The translations under genes were made by a program, and so were the position numbers. From NCBI GenBank assembly GCA_943370175.1, contig CALRPU020000023.1, positions 1 through 64,000 of the forward strand: a stretch of 64,000 nucleotides of DNA, given 5' to 3'. The notes below the pieces were generated by a model that saw only the letters and a list, made by a program, of their open reading frames with translations, searched no databases and was not told the DNA's origin. Positions 27,817 through 37,519 of this stretch are shown piece after piece. The DNA comes from Ideonella_A intermedia_A (lineage in GTDB: Bacteria; Pseudomonadota; Gammaproteobacteria; Burkholderiales; Burkholderiaceae_C). Numbering within the stretch: position 1 is the stretch's first letter; every line of letters begins with the position of its first letter.

Positions 27817-29241
27817 ATGAATTCAACGCCCCCAGCCGGCACCCAGGCGCCCGGTGGCCCCACGCGGCATGGCGTGGGCATCGACCCGAGCGCGCGCCTG
27901 GACGAGGCACTGCAACAGGCACGCGATGGCCTGAGCGCCGCCGGCGTGCACACCCTGCTGGTGCAGTTCACCGACGTTCACGGCCACGCCAAAGGCAAAT
28001 GGGTGCCCACCCACCAGCTCGAACAGGTGGTGCGCGAAGGCGCCGGCTTCGCGGGGCCGTCGATCTGGGGCACCGGGCTGCCGCGCACAGGCCCGCGGGC
28101 GGAATACTTCGCCCGCGCCGACCTGAGCACGCTCACCGTGCTGCCCTGGTGGCCCGGCCACGCCCACCTGATCGGCGACGGCCACGTGGCAGGCATTGCC
28201 TTCGACGCGTGCCCGCGCCAGGTGCTGCGGCGCGCGGTCGCGCGCCTCGCCGAACGCGGCTGGCAGCTGCAGACCGGCCTGGAGCCGGAGTTCTTCCTGC
28301 TCAAGCGCCTGCCCGGCGGTGGCATCGCCCCGTTCGACGACCTGGACCGCCTGGACAAACCCAGCTATGACCTGCAGTCGCTGCCGCGTCAGGCGGTCTT
28401 TCTGCACGGGCTGCGCACCGCGCTGGAGGCCGCCGGCCTGACGGTGCTGCAGATCGACCATGAAGACGCGCACGGCCAGTACGAGCTGAACTTCCTGCAC
28501 GACGAGGCGCTGCGCAGCGCCGACCACCTGATGCGCTTCAAGCTGGCCGCACAGCGGCTGGCCGAGGCGCAGGGCGCGGTGTTCTCGACCATGCCCAAGC
28601 CCTTCGCCAACCAGCCGGGCAGCGGCCTGCACGCCCACGTGTCGCTGTGGGCCGGCACGCAAAACCTGTTCGCAGGCCACGCGCCCGACCTGATGAACGC
28701 TGACGCGCTGTCGCCGCTGGCCCGGCACTTCATCGCCGGCGTGCTGCACCACAGCCGCGCCTTGTGCGCGCTGGCCGCGCCCACCGTCAACAGCTACAAG
28801 CGGCTGGTGGTGGGCGAAACCCTGTCGGGCACCAGCTGGGCACCGGCCTTGATCGCCCACGGTCCGAACAACCGGACGGCGCTGGTGCGCACGCTCGCCG
28901 GGCGCTTTGAATGGCGCCTGCCGGACGCCTCGGCCAACCCCTACCTGATGACCGCCGGCCTGATCGCCGCGGGCCTGGATGGCATCGACCGCGCACTGCC
29001 CCTGCCGCCCGCCTGCACCGACGACCTGTTCGAGGCCACCCTGCCCGCGCTGCGCGAGCGCGGCATCGCGCTGCTGCCCGCGTCGCTGGCCGAGGCGACC
29101 GACGCCCTGGCCGACAGCGTGCTGCTGGCCGACACGCTCGGGCCAACGCTTCACACCGAACTCGTGCGCCTGCAGCGGGCCGAAGCCACGGCCTACGCCC
29201 GCCAGATCAGCCCCTGGGAAATCGAGCGCGGCCTGCGCTGA
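27817..29241 (+). CDS. Glutamine synthetase family protein (GlnT/gamma-glutamylamide synthetase-like)
   Basis: Second glutamine-synthetase-fold ligase of the island, 474 aa, clearly different from the PuuA-like one. VQFTDVHGHAKGKWVPTHQL near residue 50, LEPEFFLLKR, and HEDAHGQYELNFLHD resemble the GlnT / gamma-glutamylmethylamide synthetase group. SGLHAHVSLW supplies nucleotide-site residues. The amine acceptor is not predictable; another polyamine, ethanolamine or methylamine is possible. It closes the rightward polyamine cluster, 34 bp after puuC. Confidence 0.8.
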   Translation: MNSTPPAGTQAPGGPTRHGVGIDPSARLDEALQQARDGLSAAGVHTLLVQFTDVHGHAKGKWVPTHQLEQVVREGAGFAGPSIWGTGLPRTGPRAEYFARADLSTLTVLPWWPGHAHLIGDGHVAGIAFDACPRQVLRRAVARLAERGWQLQTGLEPEFFLLKRLPGGGIAPFDDLDRLDKPSYDLQSLPRQAVFLHGLRTALEAAGLTVLQIDHEDAHGQYELNFLHDEALRSADHLMRFKLAAQRLAEAQGAVFSTMPKPFANQPGSGLHAHVSLWAGTQNLFAGHAPDLMNADALSPLARHFIAGVLHHSRALCALAAPTVNSYKRLVVGETLSGTSWAPALIAHGPNNRTALVRTLAGRFEWRLPDASANPYLMTAGLIAAGLDGIDRALPLPPACTDDLFEATLPALRERGIALLPASLAEATDALADSVLLADTLGPTLHTELVRLQRAEATAYARQISPWEIERGLR

Positions 29242-29519
29242 TCCCCGTCTCGCCGGCTCGGCTTCTGTGCCTCGCCAGCGCCTGCCGTGCGCCCCGATGT
29301 CGCTCGCGGCGAGGGCCCACCCGCCCGCCCGCGTTGCTGGCTGTTGCTGAGCGGCAAAGTCCGGTTTCACCGGCCCCGGCGACGCAACCTGCCGCGCCGA
29401 CGGCACTCCATGTAGGCAGCCACCCACACCGCGTCACGGTGCTGGCCGATGGTGCGGGGCCCCACCGGCCCGCAACACTGGCGAGGTGGCATGAAGGCCA
29501 TTCACGCAAGGAGCAAGCA

Positions 29520-29939
29520 ATGAACAAGGTGACTTTGATCGGATTGGCGGCCGCCGCCGTCATGGGCTCGGTGTCGCTGCCCGCGGCAGCGCGGGTGGAC
29601 GCGCAGGTGTCCATCAACATCGGGCCACCGCCGGTTCGCTACGAGGCCGTTCCCGCCCCGCGCCGGGGCATGGTGTGGACCCCCGGCTACTGGGACTGGC
29701 GCGGCCAGCGCCACGTGTGGGTGCCGGGCCTTTGGGTGCGTGAGCGGGCGGGCTACCAGTACAGCCAGCCCCAATGGGTCTCGCACAACGGCCGCTGGAT
29801 CCTGGTGCGCGGGCACTGGGAACAGGCCCGCTTCGACCGCGACCGCGACGGCGTGCCCAACCGCTACGACCGCGACCGCGACGGCGACGGCGTGCCCAAC
29901 CGGGCGGACCGCCGCCCGGACAACCCCTACCGGCGCTGA
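29520..29939 (+). CDS. YXWGXW repeat-containing secreted protein
   Basis: Small exported protein of 139 aa. A signal peptide (MNKVTLIGLAAAAVMGS, ending AAARVDA) is followed by tryptophan-rich repeats, GYWDWRGQRHVWVPGLW and GHWEQARFDRDRDG, typical of the YXWGXW family. The C-terminus carries two Asp-rich calcium-binding-like motifs (DRDRDGVPN and DRDGDGVPN). ATG 29520 follows AAGGAGCAAGCA. The function of the family is unknown. The 278 bp upstream (29242-29519) show nothing I can name. Confidence 0.8.
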   Translation: MNKVTLIGLAAAAVMGSVSLPAAARVDAQVSINIGPPPVRYEAVPAPRRGMVWTPGYWDWRGQRHVWVPGLWVRERAGYQYSQPQWVSHNGRWILVRGHWEQARFDRDRDGVPNRYDRDRDGDGVPNRADRRPDNPYRR

Positions 29940-29976
29940 CCCCCGCGGGGCCTGACGGGGCAATACCCCCGTCCTG

Positions 29977-30015
29977 AGGCCCGCCGCAGGCGGCGTGCCC
30001 GACCGCGGCGGGCCT
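29977..30015 (+). terminator. Strong hairpin after the YXWGXW gene, probable terminator
   Basis: AGGCCCGCCGC at 29977-29987 and GCGGCGGGCCT at 30005-30015 are perfect 11-bp inverted arms, followed by GGCGTTT. A smaller stem, GACGGGG/CCCCGTC, lies just before at 29954-29973. The T-run is weak, so termination may be partial. Confidence 0.5.
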
Positions 30016-30139
30016 GGCGTTTGCCCCTGCCCCGCTCACTTCATTCCGTCCGCTGGCGCAGCACGCCCGGCTGGGTGCCGTCCACGGTGACGGCGCCTGC
30101 GTCTCGCCGCACCAGCGCGCCCCAGCGCCCCCCTTTTCC

Positions 30140-31594
30140 GTGCCGCCCGTGCCTGACACCGACCCAACCCACGCCACTGCACCCCTGCCGCACCCGGTGC
30201 GCCGCCTCGTCAAGCCCGCCTTGGTGCTGATGGCGCTGGCCTTGTTGCTGGCCGGCGGCGTGGCCGGCTGGCGCCAGTGGCGCGCGGCCGCGGAAGGGCC
30301 CGGCGCCTGGGCCACCGTGACGGCCACCCGGGGCGACATCGAAGACAGCATCACCGCCACCGGCACCGTGCAACCCAAGGACTACGTCGACGTCGGCACC
30401 CAGGTGTCGGGCCAGCTGCGCAGCTTGAAGGTCGAGCTGGGCGCGCAAGTGCGCCAGGGCCAGCTGCTGGCCGAGATCGACCCGTCGGTCTACCAGTCGC
30501 GCGTGGACGCCGACCGGGCCCAGCTTCGCAATCAGCGTGCCCAGCTGGCGGACCGCCAGGCGCAGGCCGCGCTGGCCAAGCTGCAGCTGGCCCGACAGCA
30601 GCAGCTCGCCCGCGACGACGCCACCACGCAGGAGGCGGTGCAGACCGCCGAGGCCACGCTGCAGTCGGCCAACGCGCAGGTGGAATCGCTGCGCGCGCAG
30701 ATCGAGCAGACCGAGTCCACGCTGCGCGGCGACGAAGCCAACCTCGGCTACACCAAGATCAGCGCGCCGATGAGCGGCACCGTGGTGTCGCTGGCCGCCA
30801 AGCAGGGCCAGACCCTGAACGCCAACCAGCAGGCGCCCATCGTGATGCGGATCGCCGACCTGTCGGCCATGACGGTGCAGGCCCAGGTGTCCGAGGCCGA
30901 TGTGGGCAAGCTCAGCCTGGGCATGCCGGTCTACTTCACCACGCTGGCCGGCGACAACCGCCGGTTCTCTGGCGCGCTGCGCCAGGTGTCGCCCACGCCG
31001 AACGTGGTCAACAACGTGGTGCTGTACGACGCGCTGTTCGACGTGCCCAACCCCGATCAGGTGCTGAAGACACAGATGACGGCGCAGGTGTTCTTCGTGG
31101 CCGCCGCGGCACGCGACGCGGTGCTGGTGCCGGTGGCGGCGCTGCGGCCGCTGGGCCGCGGTGAGGGTGCGGCCGAGCGGCGCGGTCGTGGCGCCTCGGC
31201 GGCGGGCAACCCGGCGTCGGGCGCCAGCGCGGCGGGGCCGGCCGCGGCCAGCGCTGGTCCACGCCGGGCCGCAAGCCTGGGTCAGGCGCAGGCCGGCATC
31301 GACGCCCGCGCCAGCTTCGCCGGCCGCCTCGCCCGGCTCAGCGTGCTGGACGCCCGCGGCCAGGTCGTCGAACGCACGGTGCGCGTTGGCGTGGTCAACC
31401 GCGTGATGGCCGAAATCACAGACGGCGTGCAGGCCGGCGAGCAGGTCGTCACCGGACGGGCGGTCGTGCGCCCAGGCACCGGCCCAAGCACCGGCCCGAC
31501 CACCGGCGGCGGCGCGGCCGCCACCAACGGTGCGCGCAGCGGCGGCCTGAGCCCATCGGGCGGGCCGGGCGGCTTCGGGGGGCCGGGGCGATGA
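30140..31594 (+). CDS. macA: MacA-like periplasmic adaptor of an ABC efflux pump
   Basis: Membrane-fusion protein, 484 aa, with one N-terminal membrane segment (LVLMALALLLAGGVAGW). The biotinyl-lipoyl half motifs are TGTVQPKDYVDVGTQVSGQL and ISAPMSGTVVSLAAKQGQTL, with a long alpha-hairpin coiled coil between (about 110-200). An Ala/Gly-rich insertion near 340-385 and a Gly/Pro-rich tail are extra. It starts at GTG 30140 (a GTG at 30149 is possible) and overlaps macB as ATGA. It connects MacB to the outer-membrane channel encoded next. Confidence 0.93.
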   Translation: MPPVPDTDPTHATAPLPHPVRRLVKPALVLMALALLLAGGVAGWRQWRAAAEGPGAWATVTATRGDIEDSITATGTVQPKDYVDVGTQVSGQLRSLKVELGAQVRQGQLLAEIDPSVYQSRVDADRAQLRNQRAQLADRQAQAALAKLQLARQQQLARDDATTQEAVQTAEATLQSANAQVESLRAQIEQTESTLRGDEANLGYTKISAPMSGTVVSLAAKQGQTLNANQQAPIVMRIADLSAMTVQAQVSEADVGKLSLGMPVYFTTLAGDNRRFSGALRQVSPTPNVVNNVVLYDALFDVPNPDQVLKTQMTAQVFFVAAAARDAVLVPVAALRPLGRGEGAAERRGRGASAAGNPASGASAAGPAAASAGPRRAASLGQAQAGIDARASFAGRLARLSVLDARGQVVERTVRVGVVNRVMAEITDGVQAGEQVVTGRAVVRPGTGPSTGPTTGGGAAATNGARSGGLSPSGGPGGFGGPGR

Positions 31595-33531
31595 GCGCCG
31601 CGCCCGCCCTGATCGAGCTGCGCGACGTCACCCGCACCTTCGTCAACGGGGACGTGCGCACCCAGGTGCTGCATGGCGTGAGCCTGCGCATCGAGGCCGG
31701 CGAGTTCGTGGCCATCGTCGGCGCCTCGGGCTCGGGCAAGACCACGCTGATGAACATCCTGGGCTGCCTGGACCGCCCGAGCAGCGGGCACTACCTGTTT
31801 GAGGGCCGCGACGTGTCGGGCTTCGACAGCGACGAGCTGGCCCGCCTGCGGCGCGAAGCCTTCGGCTTCGTGTTCCAGAGCTACCACCTGATCAAGACCG
31901 CCTCGGCGCTGGAAAACGTGGAAGTGCCCGCGGTCTACGCCGGCACCCCGCCGGCCGAGCGCCACGCGCGCGCCCAGGCGCTACTCAGCCGCCTGGGCCT
32001 CGCGCAGCGCACCGGCCACCTGCCGTCCCAGTTGTCGGGCGGTCAACAGCAGCGCGTGTCGATCGCCCGGGCCTTGATGAACGGGGGGCGAATCGTGTTG
32101 GCCGACGAGCCCACCGGCGCGCTCGACCGCCAGAGCGGCATCGAGGTGATGAACCTGCTGCGCGAGCTGTCGGCCCAGGGCCACACCGTCATCTTGATCA
32201 CCCACGCCATGGAGGTGGCCCAGCAGGCTCACCGGGTGATCGAGGTCAGCGACGGCCGCATCGTCGCCGACCCGGGGCCCCCAGCCGGCGGGCCGGCGGC
32301 CGCGCCGCCCACCGTGCTGCCCGCGCGCCCCGGCCGCGCGCTGTCCCACCTGCTGGAAGCCACGCGCACGGCCTTGCGCGCGCTGCGGGCCAACCTGTCG
32401 CGCACCGTGCTGACGCTGCTGGGCATCGTCATTGGCGTCGCGTCGGTGATCACGATGCTGGCCATCGGGGACGGTGCGAAGCAGCAGGTGCTGGACCGCA
32501 TCAGCGCCATGGGCACCAACCTGCTGCTGATCCGCCCCGGCCCGCCGGTGCGCCGGGGCGTGGGCGGCAACGTGGCCTCGCTGGTGCCCGACGACGCCGA
32601 GGCCATCGCCGCGCTGCCCAACGTGCTGGCCGCGGTGCCCGAGCTGGGCGGCACCGTCACCGCCCGCTACGGCGGCGAGGACTACCAGACCCAGGCCACC
32701 GGCACCACGGCCACCTACCCGGTGGCGCGGGACTGGCCGTTGTCGCGCGGGGTGTTCTTCTCCGACGCCGATGTCAAAAGCTACGCCACCGTGGCCGTGC
32801 TGGGGCAGACCGTGGCCGACCGGCTGTTTCTGAACGGCGAAGACCCGCTGGGCCGCTACGTGGTGCTCAACAACGTGCTGTTCCAGGTCATCGGGCTGAT
32901 GGCGCCGCGCGGCGCGTCGCCCACCGGCCAGGACCAGGACGACGTGATCATGGTGCCGATGAGCACCGGTGGCCTGCGGCTGTTCGGCCAGCGCTTCTTG
33001 CGCAACGTCACCGTGGCGGTCGACGACGTGGCCCAGATCGACGCCACCCAGGACGCCGTCACCGCCCTGCTGACGGCGCGCCACCGCAGCGCGGACTTCC
33101 AGATCCGCAACATGGCGTCCATCCTCGACACCGCCACCGAGACGCAGAACACGCTGACGCTGCTGCTGGGCTCGGTGGCCGCGATCTCGCTGCTGGTGGG
33201 CGGCATCGGGGTGATGAACATCATGCTGGTCAGCGTGACCGAACGGACCCGCGAGATCGGCATCCGCATGGCCACCGGCGCGCGCATGCGCAACATCCTG
33301 CAGCAGTTCCTGACCGAGGCGCTGGTGGTGTCGCTGCTGGGCGGCCTGATCGGCGTGGCGCTGGGGCTGGGCGCGGCGGCGCTGATCGGGCGGCTGGGCA
33401 CGCCGGTGGTGTATTCGGTCGGCCCGGTGCTGCTGGCCTTCGGCTGCGCCATGGCCACCGGCCTGGTCTTTGGCTACATGCCGGCGCGCAAGGCGGCGCG
33501 GGTCGACCCCATCGTCGCGCTGGCGACCTGA
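31591..33531 (+). CDS. macB: MacB-type ABC exporter (ATPase-permease fusion)
   Basis: 646 aa. The N-terminal ATPase has Walker A GASGSGKTT, signature LSGGQQQR and Walker B IVLADEPTGALD. Four membrane segments follow: one at about 265-290, then a large periplasmic MacB-PCD domain, then three at the C-terminus including ISLLVGGIGVMNIMLVSVTE. The order and length are standard for MacB, which exports macrolides, peptides or lipoproteins. The substrate here is unknown. Confidence 0.95.
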   Translation: MSAAPALIELRDVTRTFVNGDVRTQVLHGVSLRIEAGEFVAIVGASGSGKTTLMNILGCLDRPSSGHYLFEGRDVSGFDSDELARLRREAFGFVFQSYHLIKTASALENVEVPAVYAGTPPAERHARAQALLSRLGLAQRTGHLPSQLSGGQQQRVSIARALMNGGRIVLADEPTGALDRQSGIEVMNLLRELSAQGHTVILITHAMEVAQQAHRVIEVSDGRIVADPGPPAGGPAAAPPTVLPARPGRALSHLLEATRTALRALRANLSRTVLTLLGIVIGVASVITMLAIGDGAKQQVLDRISAMGTNLLLIRPGPPVRRGVGGNVASLVPDDAEAIAALPNVLAAVPELGGTVTARYGGEDYQTQATGTTATYPVARDWPLSRGVFFSDADVKSYATVAVLGQTVADRLFLNGEDPLGRYVVLNNVLFQVIGLMAPRGASPTGQDQDDVIMVPMSTGGLRLFGQRFLRNVTVAVDDVAQIDATQDAVTALLTARHRSADFQIRNMASILDTATETQNTLTLLLGSVAAISLLVGGIGVMNIMLVSVTERTREIGIRMATGARMRNILQQFLTEALVVSLLGGLIGVALGLGAAALIGRLGTPVVYSVGPVLLAFGCAMATGLVFGYMPARKAARVDPIVALAT

Positions 33532-33553
33532 GCCGGACCACCGCGAACGCCCA

Positions 33554-35104
33554 ATGCTGACCACCATGCCAATGTCCACCGCCACCTTTGAAGCCGACCG
33601 GGCCGACGGCCGCGCCGACCACCTGCCCCACCGCTGCGCAGGGCGCTGCACCACCGTCTGCACCACCGTCTGCACCACCACCCGCTGCCGCCGCCCCAGC
33701 CCACACCGACTTCACCGCTTGGCCCTGTGCCTGAGCCTGGCCGCCGCGCTGAGCGCCTGCGGCAGCCTGGCCCCCACGCGTCCGTCGATGCCCGAGCCGC
33801 CCCCCATGCCCGCCCGCTTCGACGAGGCCGTGACCAACGACCCGGCGCCTGCGGCCGACTGGTGGCGGGGCTTCGGCTCGCCGGAACTCGACCGGCTGAT
33901 CGACCTGGCCCTGGCCGCCAACCCCGACCTCGCGATCGCCGGCGAGCGCGTGCGTCAGGCCGAGGCGCAATTGCAGGTGGCCGGCGCCAGCCTGCTGCCC
34001 ACCGTCAGCGCCAGCGCCGGCACCAACCGCAACGCGTCGCGGCCGCAGGGCGGGCCGCTGCAGCGCTCGGCGGGGTCCAGCCTGGGCCTGTCTGCCAGCT
34101 GGGAGCCCGACCTGTGGGGCGGCCAGGCGGCCGGCGTGGACTCGGCCCGCGCGGCGCTGCAAGGCAGCCAGCGCGACCGCGACACCGCGCAACTGGCCCT
34201 GGTGGCCACGCTGACGCAAACCTACATCGACGGGCTGGCGCTGCGCGAGCGCATCGCCATCGCCAGCGACAACCTGGCGATCGCGCAGCGGGTGCTGGCC
34301 GTGGTCGAGGCCCGGGTGCGGGCCGGCGCGGCGTCGGCGCTGGACCGCACCCAGCAGGAGACCGCGGTGCTGCAACAACGCGCCGCCTTGCCGCCGCTGG
34401 CGCTGCTGCAACGGCAAACCGTGTCGGCCCTCGCCCTGTTGGCCGGCCAGGCCCCGCAAGGCTTCGAGGCCGGCTTGTCGCGCGGCGTGGCACTGCGCGC
34501 CCTGCAGCCGCCAGCGGTGGGCGCCGGCCTGCCGTCCAGCTTGTTGCTGCGCCGCCCGGACCTGGCCGCCGCCCAGGCCCGGCTCGCCGCCGCCAACGCC
34601 GACGTGCAGGCGGCGCGGGCGGCGCTGTTGCCCAGCTTTCAGCTCACGGGCTCGGCCGGCGTCTCCAGCGGCGTGTTGCTGAACCTGCTGAACAGCCCGA
34701 CGCTGGCGGTGGGCGTGGGGGCGTCGCTGCTGCAGCCGCTGTTCGACGGGGGCCGCCTGCGCGGGCAGGTGGCGGTGGCCGAGTCGCAGCAGCGCGCGCT
34801 CGTCATCGGCTACCAGCAGGCGGTGCGCGCGGCGCTGGCCGACGTCGACAACGCCCTGGCCGCCACCGCGCGCAACGCCGACCAGCTGGCGCTGCAGCAA
34901 CAGGTGCAGGACCGCGCCCGCGAGTCGCTGCGCCTGGCCGAGGCCCGCTACCGCGCGGGCAGCAGCGACCTGTTGTCGGTGCTCGACGCCCAGCGCACGC
35001 TGTTCCAGGCCAACGACCAGGCGATCCAGCTGCAGCAAGCACGGCTGCAGGCGGCGGTGGGCCTGGTCAAGGCCTTGGGGGGCGGCTGGCTCGCGGGGGC
35101 CTGA
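33554..35104 (+). CDS. NodT/OprM-family outer-membrane efflux lipoprotein
   Basis: Outer-membrane channel for the MacAB pump, 516 aa as annotated. A lipoprotein signal (LALCLSLAAALSAC) with the lipobox Cys is followed by ADWWRGFGSPELDRLIDLAL and two repeated alpha-barrel halves typical of TolC-like proteins. The chosen ATG 33554 gives an unusually long pre-signal region, including the Cys/Thr repeats CTTVCTTV. Translation more probably starts later, for example at TTG 33719 just before the signal. It completes a three-gene macA-macB-nodT operon. Confidence 0.88.
   Translation: MLTTMPMSTATFEADRADGRADHLPHRCAGRCTTVCTTVCTTTRCRRPSPHRLHRLALCLSLAAALSACGSLAPTRPSMPEPPPMPARFDEAVTNDPAPAADWWRGFGSPELDRLIDLALAANPDLAIAGERVRQAEAQLQVAGASLLPTVSASAGTNRNASRPQGGPLQRSAGSSLGLSASWEPDLWGGQAAGVDSARAALQGSQRDRDTAQLALVATLTQTYIDGLALRERIAIASDNLAIAQRVLAVVEARVRAGAASALDRTQQETAVLQQRAALPPLALLQRQTVSALALLAGQAPQGFEAGLSRGVALRALQPPAVGAGLPSSLLLRRPDLAAAQARLAAANADVQAARAALLPSFQLTGSAGVSSGVLLNLLNSPTLAVGVGASLLQPLFDGGRLRGQVAVAESQQRALVIGYQQAVRAALADVDNALAATARNADQLALQQQVQDRARESLRLAEARYRAGSSDLLSVLDAQRTLFQANDQAIQLQQARLQAAVGLVKALGGGWLAGA
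33647..33682 (+). repeat. 12-bp tandem repeat in the nodT 5' region
   Basis: TGCACCACCGTC occurs at 33647 and 33659, with a third near-copy at 33671. It encodes Cys-Thr-Thr-Val units ahead of the lipoprotein signal, supporting the view that this stretch is upstream of the true start. Confidence 0.7.
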
Positions 35105-35118
35105 CCGCGTGCGCGGTC
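35103..35118. repeat. Inverted repeat over the nodT stop codon
   Basis: GACCGCG-TG-CGCGGTC is a perfect palindrome that starts inside the stop codon. It may act as an mRNA 3'-end stabiliser or weak terminator between nodT and the DMT gene. Confidence 0.4.
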
Positions 35119-35149
35119 GGCGCCGGCTCTGCGACACTCGGGGCCTGTC

Positions 35150-36169
35150 TTGCCGACCCGCCCCGCGCCCTCGCCTTTGACCTCGCTCCCACCGCATCAA
35201 CCATCCGCGCCGGCCACCGCCAGCGCTGCCGGAGCCGCCCACCGCCCCACCCCCGCACAGGCCGCCGGTCCCAGCCGCGCACTGGCCTTTGGCAGCCTCG
35301 CGCTCAGCATGGCGATGGTGGGCAGCTACGTCGGTTTGTCGAAGCTGCTGGTGCTGGTGTTCCCGGTGTTCCTGCTCGCGTGGCTTCGCTTCGGCATCGC
35401 GGCCGTCGCCATGGCCGGCTGGGTGCGCCGCGGTCCGAACGACGCCCCGCTGACCCCGCACGACCGCCGCCTGCTGTTCTGGGAAAGCTTCCTCGGCAAC
35501 TTCCTGTTCTCCATCTGCATGCTGTACGGCGTGTCGATGACGTCCGCGCTGGCCGCGGGCGTGACCATGGCGGCGCTGCCGGGCGTGGTGGCGCTGCTGT
35601 CGTGGTGGTTCCTGAAGGAGCGCATCGCCGGGCGGGTGCTGCTCGGCGTGGTCTGCGCCGTGTCGGGCATCGCGCTGGTGGCGCTGGGCAAGGGCAGCGG
35701 CGGGGCCGGTGGTGGTTCGGTCGTCGGCAACCTGATGTTGGTGGGCGCCGTGGTGTGCGAGGCCAGCTACGTCGTCATCGGCAAGCGCCTGGCGGGCCAG
35801 GTCTCGCCCAAGCGCATCAGCGCGTTGGTCAACCTGTGGGGCCTGACGCTGGTGACACCGCTGGGCCTGTGGCAGGCGCTGCGCTTCGACTTCGCCAGCG
35901 TGGGCCCGGTGCACTGGCTGGGCCTGGTCTTCTACGCGCTGGCGGCCAGCATGATCACCGTGTGGCTCTGGATGACGGGGTTGAAAACCGTGAGCGCCTC
36001 GGCCGCCGGGGTCTTCACGGTGCTGCTGCCGGTCAGCGCGGCGGCGGTGGGCGTGGTGTTTCTTGGCGAGCGCTTCAGCGGCGTGCAGGTGCTGGCGTTC
36101 GCGTTGGCCTTGCTCGGGGTGATGCTGGCCACCTGGCCGGAGCGCAGCCGACCGGCGCAGACCGCCTGA
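35150..36169 (+). CDS. EamA-family (DMT superfamily) transporter
   Basis: Ten-helix inner-membrane transporter of the drug/metabolite superfamily, 339 aa. Two EamA halves are evident (about 45-175 and 195-330), the second ending FLGERFSGVQVLAFALALLG. The usual end of the first half, WFLKERIAGRVLLGV, is also present. No better start than TTG 35150 was found; the first 45 residues are Pro/Ala-rich and cytoplasmic. Substrate unknown; amino-acid or metabolite export is typical. Confidence 0.85.
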   Translation: MPTRPAPSPLTSLPPHQPSAPATASAAGAAHRPTPAQAAGPSRALAFGSLALSMAMVGSYVGLSKLLVLVFPVFLLAWLRFGIAAVAMAGWVRRGPNDAPLTPHDRRLLFWESFLGNFLFSICMLYGVSMTSALAAGVTMAALPGVVALLSWWFLKERIAGRVLLGVVCAVSGIALVALGKGSGGAGGGSVVGNLMLVGAVVCEASYVVIGKRLAGQVSPKRISALVNLWGLTLVTPLGLWQALRFDFASVGPVHWLGLVFYALAASMITVWLWMTGLKTVSASAAGVFTVLLPVSAAAVGVVFLGERFSGVQVLAFALALLGVMLATWPERSRPAQTA

Positions 36170-36278
36170 AGGCGCAACCCGACGAGGCGACCCGCAGCGC
36201 TGAACTGGCGCATCGCGGTCATGGTGATCGGCGCCCTCCGCGTGAGCCGGGCGCCAGCGGCGCCAACGGCCTCGTCCC

Positions 36279-37373
36279 TCAGTCGATCGCGGCGTCCGCC
36301 GCTGCGGCCACGGCCACGACAACGCCCGGCTGGGTTCGGGCGGCGGTGGCCATCGCCATCACCCGCGCCGGCGACTCGGCCTTGAGCCGGTGGTCGGACC
36401 ACACCTGGCGCCAGCGCCGCGCCCCGGGGGTGCCGTTCCACAAGCCCAGCATGTGGCGCGCCACGCGCGACCACGGCTGGCCGGCGCGCACCTGCTGGTC
36501 CATGTAGGCCACCATGGCCGCTTCCACCGCGTCGCGCTCCGGCAACGGGGCCTTGTCACCCTGAAAGCGCTGGTCCCAGTCGGCCATCAGCCACGGGTGG
36601 TGGTAGGACTCGCGGCCCACCATCACGCCGTCGAGCACCGCCAGGTGTTCGGCCACCTGCTCGTGGCGGGTGATGCCGCCGTTCACGACGATGGTCAGCC
36701 CGGGAAAATCGCGCTTGAGTTGATGCACCACGCCGTGGCGCAGTGGCGGCACCTCGCGGTTTTCCTTCGGGCTCAGCCCTTTCAGCCAGGCGTTGCGGGC
36801 GTGCACGATGAACACCGTGCAACCGGCCTCCGCCACCGTGCCGATGAAATCGCGCACGAAGCTTGGGTCGTCGTTCTGGTCGATGCCGATGCGGTGCTTG
36901 ACCGTGACCGGCAGCGTGGTGGCGTCGCGCATCGCCTTGACGCACTCGGCCACCAGCGGCGCCTCGTTCATCAGGCAGGCCCCAAAGGCCCCTCGCTGCA
37001 CGCGCTCACTCGGGCAGCCGCAGTTCAGGTTGACCTCGTCGTAGCCCCAGCGCTCGGCCAGCGCGGCGCAGCGCGCCAGGTCCTGCGGCTCGCTGCCACC
37101 GAGCTGCAAGGCCACCGGATGTTCGGCCGGGTCAAAGTCCAGGTGGCGCGGCACGTCGCCGTGCAGCAAGGCGCCGGTGGTCACCATCTCGGTGTACAGG
37201 CGCGTGCGGCGGGTGATCAGGCGATGGAAGTAGCGGCAGTGCCGGTCCGTCCAGTCCATCATCGGCGCCACGCTCAGGCGCCAGGGGCTCGGTTGTTGAT
37301 GCTCGATCACGTTTGACGCAGGTCGAAGACCTGAACAGGGGGCAAAGGCCGGGGCGCAGTGACGCGCCGGCAT
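36279..37373 (-). CDS. dusA: tRNA-dihydrouridine(20/20a) synthase
   Basis: FMN enzyme that reduces uridines in the D-loop of tRNA, 364 aa from ATG. LSVAPMMDWTDRHCRYFHR at the start of the TIM barrel, VNLNCGCPSERVQ with the active-site Cys, VKHRIGID and VVNGGI are DusA landmarks. A GTG at 37310 would remove 21 atypical N-terminal residues and may be the true start. The C-terminal 20 residues are Ala/Val-rich. It is a single gene, convergent with the DMT gene. Confidence 0.94.
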   Translation of the reverse strand: MPARHCAPAFAPCSGLRPASNVIEHQQPSPWRLSVAPMMDWTDRHCRYFHRLITRRTRLYTEMVTTGALLHGDVPRHLDFDPAEHPVALQLGGSEPQDLARCAALAERWGYDEVNLNCGCPSERVQRGAFGACLMNEAPLVAECVKAMRDATTLPVTVKHRIGIDQNDDPSFVRDFIGTVAEAGCTVFIVHARNAWLKGLSPKENREVPPLRHGVVHQLKRDFPGLTIVVNGGITRHEQVAEHLAVLDGVMVGRESYHHPWLMADWDQRFQGDKAPLPERDAVEAAMVAYMDQQVRAGQPWSRVARHMLGLWNGTPGARRWRQVWSDHRLKAESPARVMAMATAARTQPGVVVAVAAAADAAID

Positions 37374-37469
37374 CCACCTTGCGTCGGCCCGGACCCATCG
37401 CCCAGGCGCAAGACACCCTGCATTTTCCTCGCCTTGGGCCTTGCCCTCGTGGGCCCTGCTTGGACGGCT

Positions 37470-37502
37470 TTGGCGCGGGCCGGGCTCACCGGCCCGGCGC
37501 CG
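37470..37502 (-). terminator. GC-rich hairpin downstream of dctP
   Basis: GGGCCGG and CCGGCCC flank a five-base centre, extended imperfectly by GCG/CGC on each side. It lies 18-50 bases past the dctP stop on the minus strand. There is no T-run, so termination is uncertain. Confidence 0.35.
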
Positions 37503-37519
37503 CGTTCAAGCCGGCCGGC

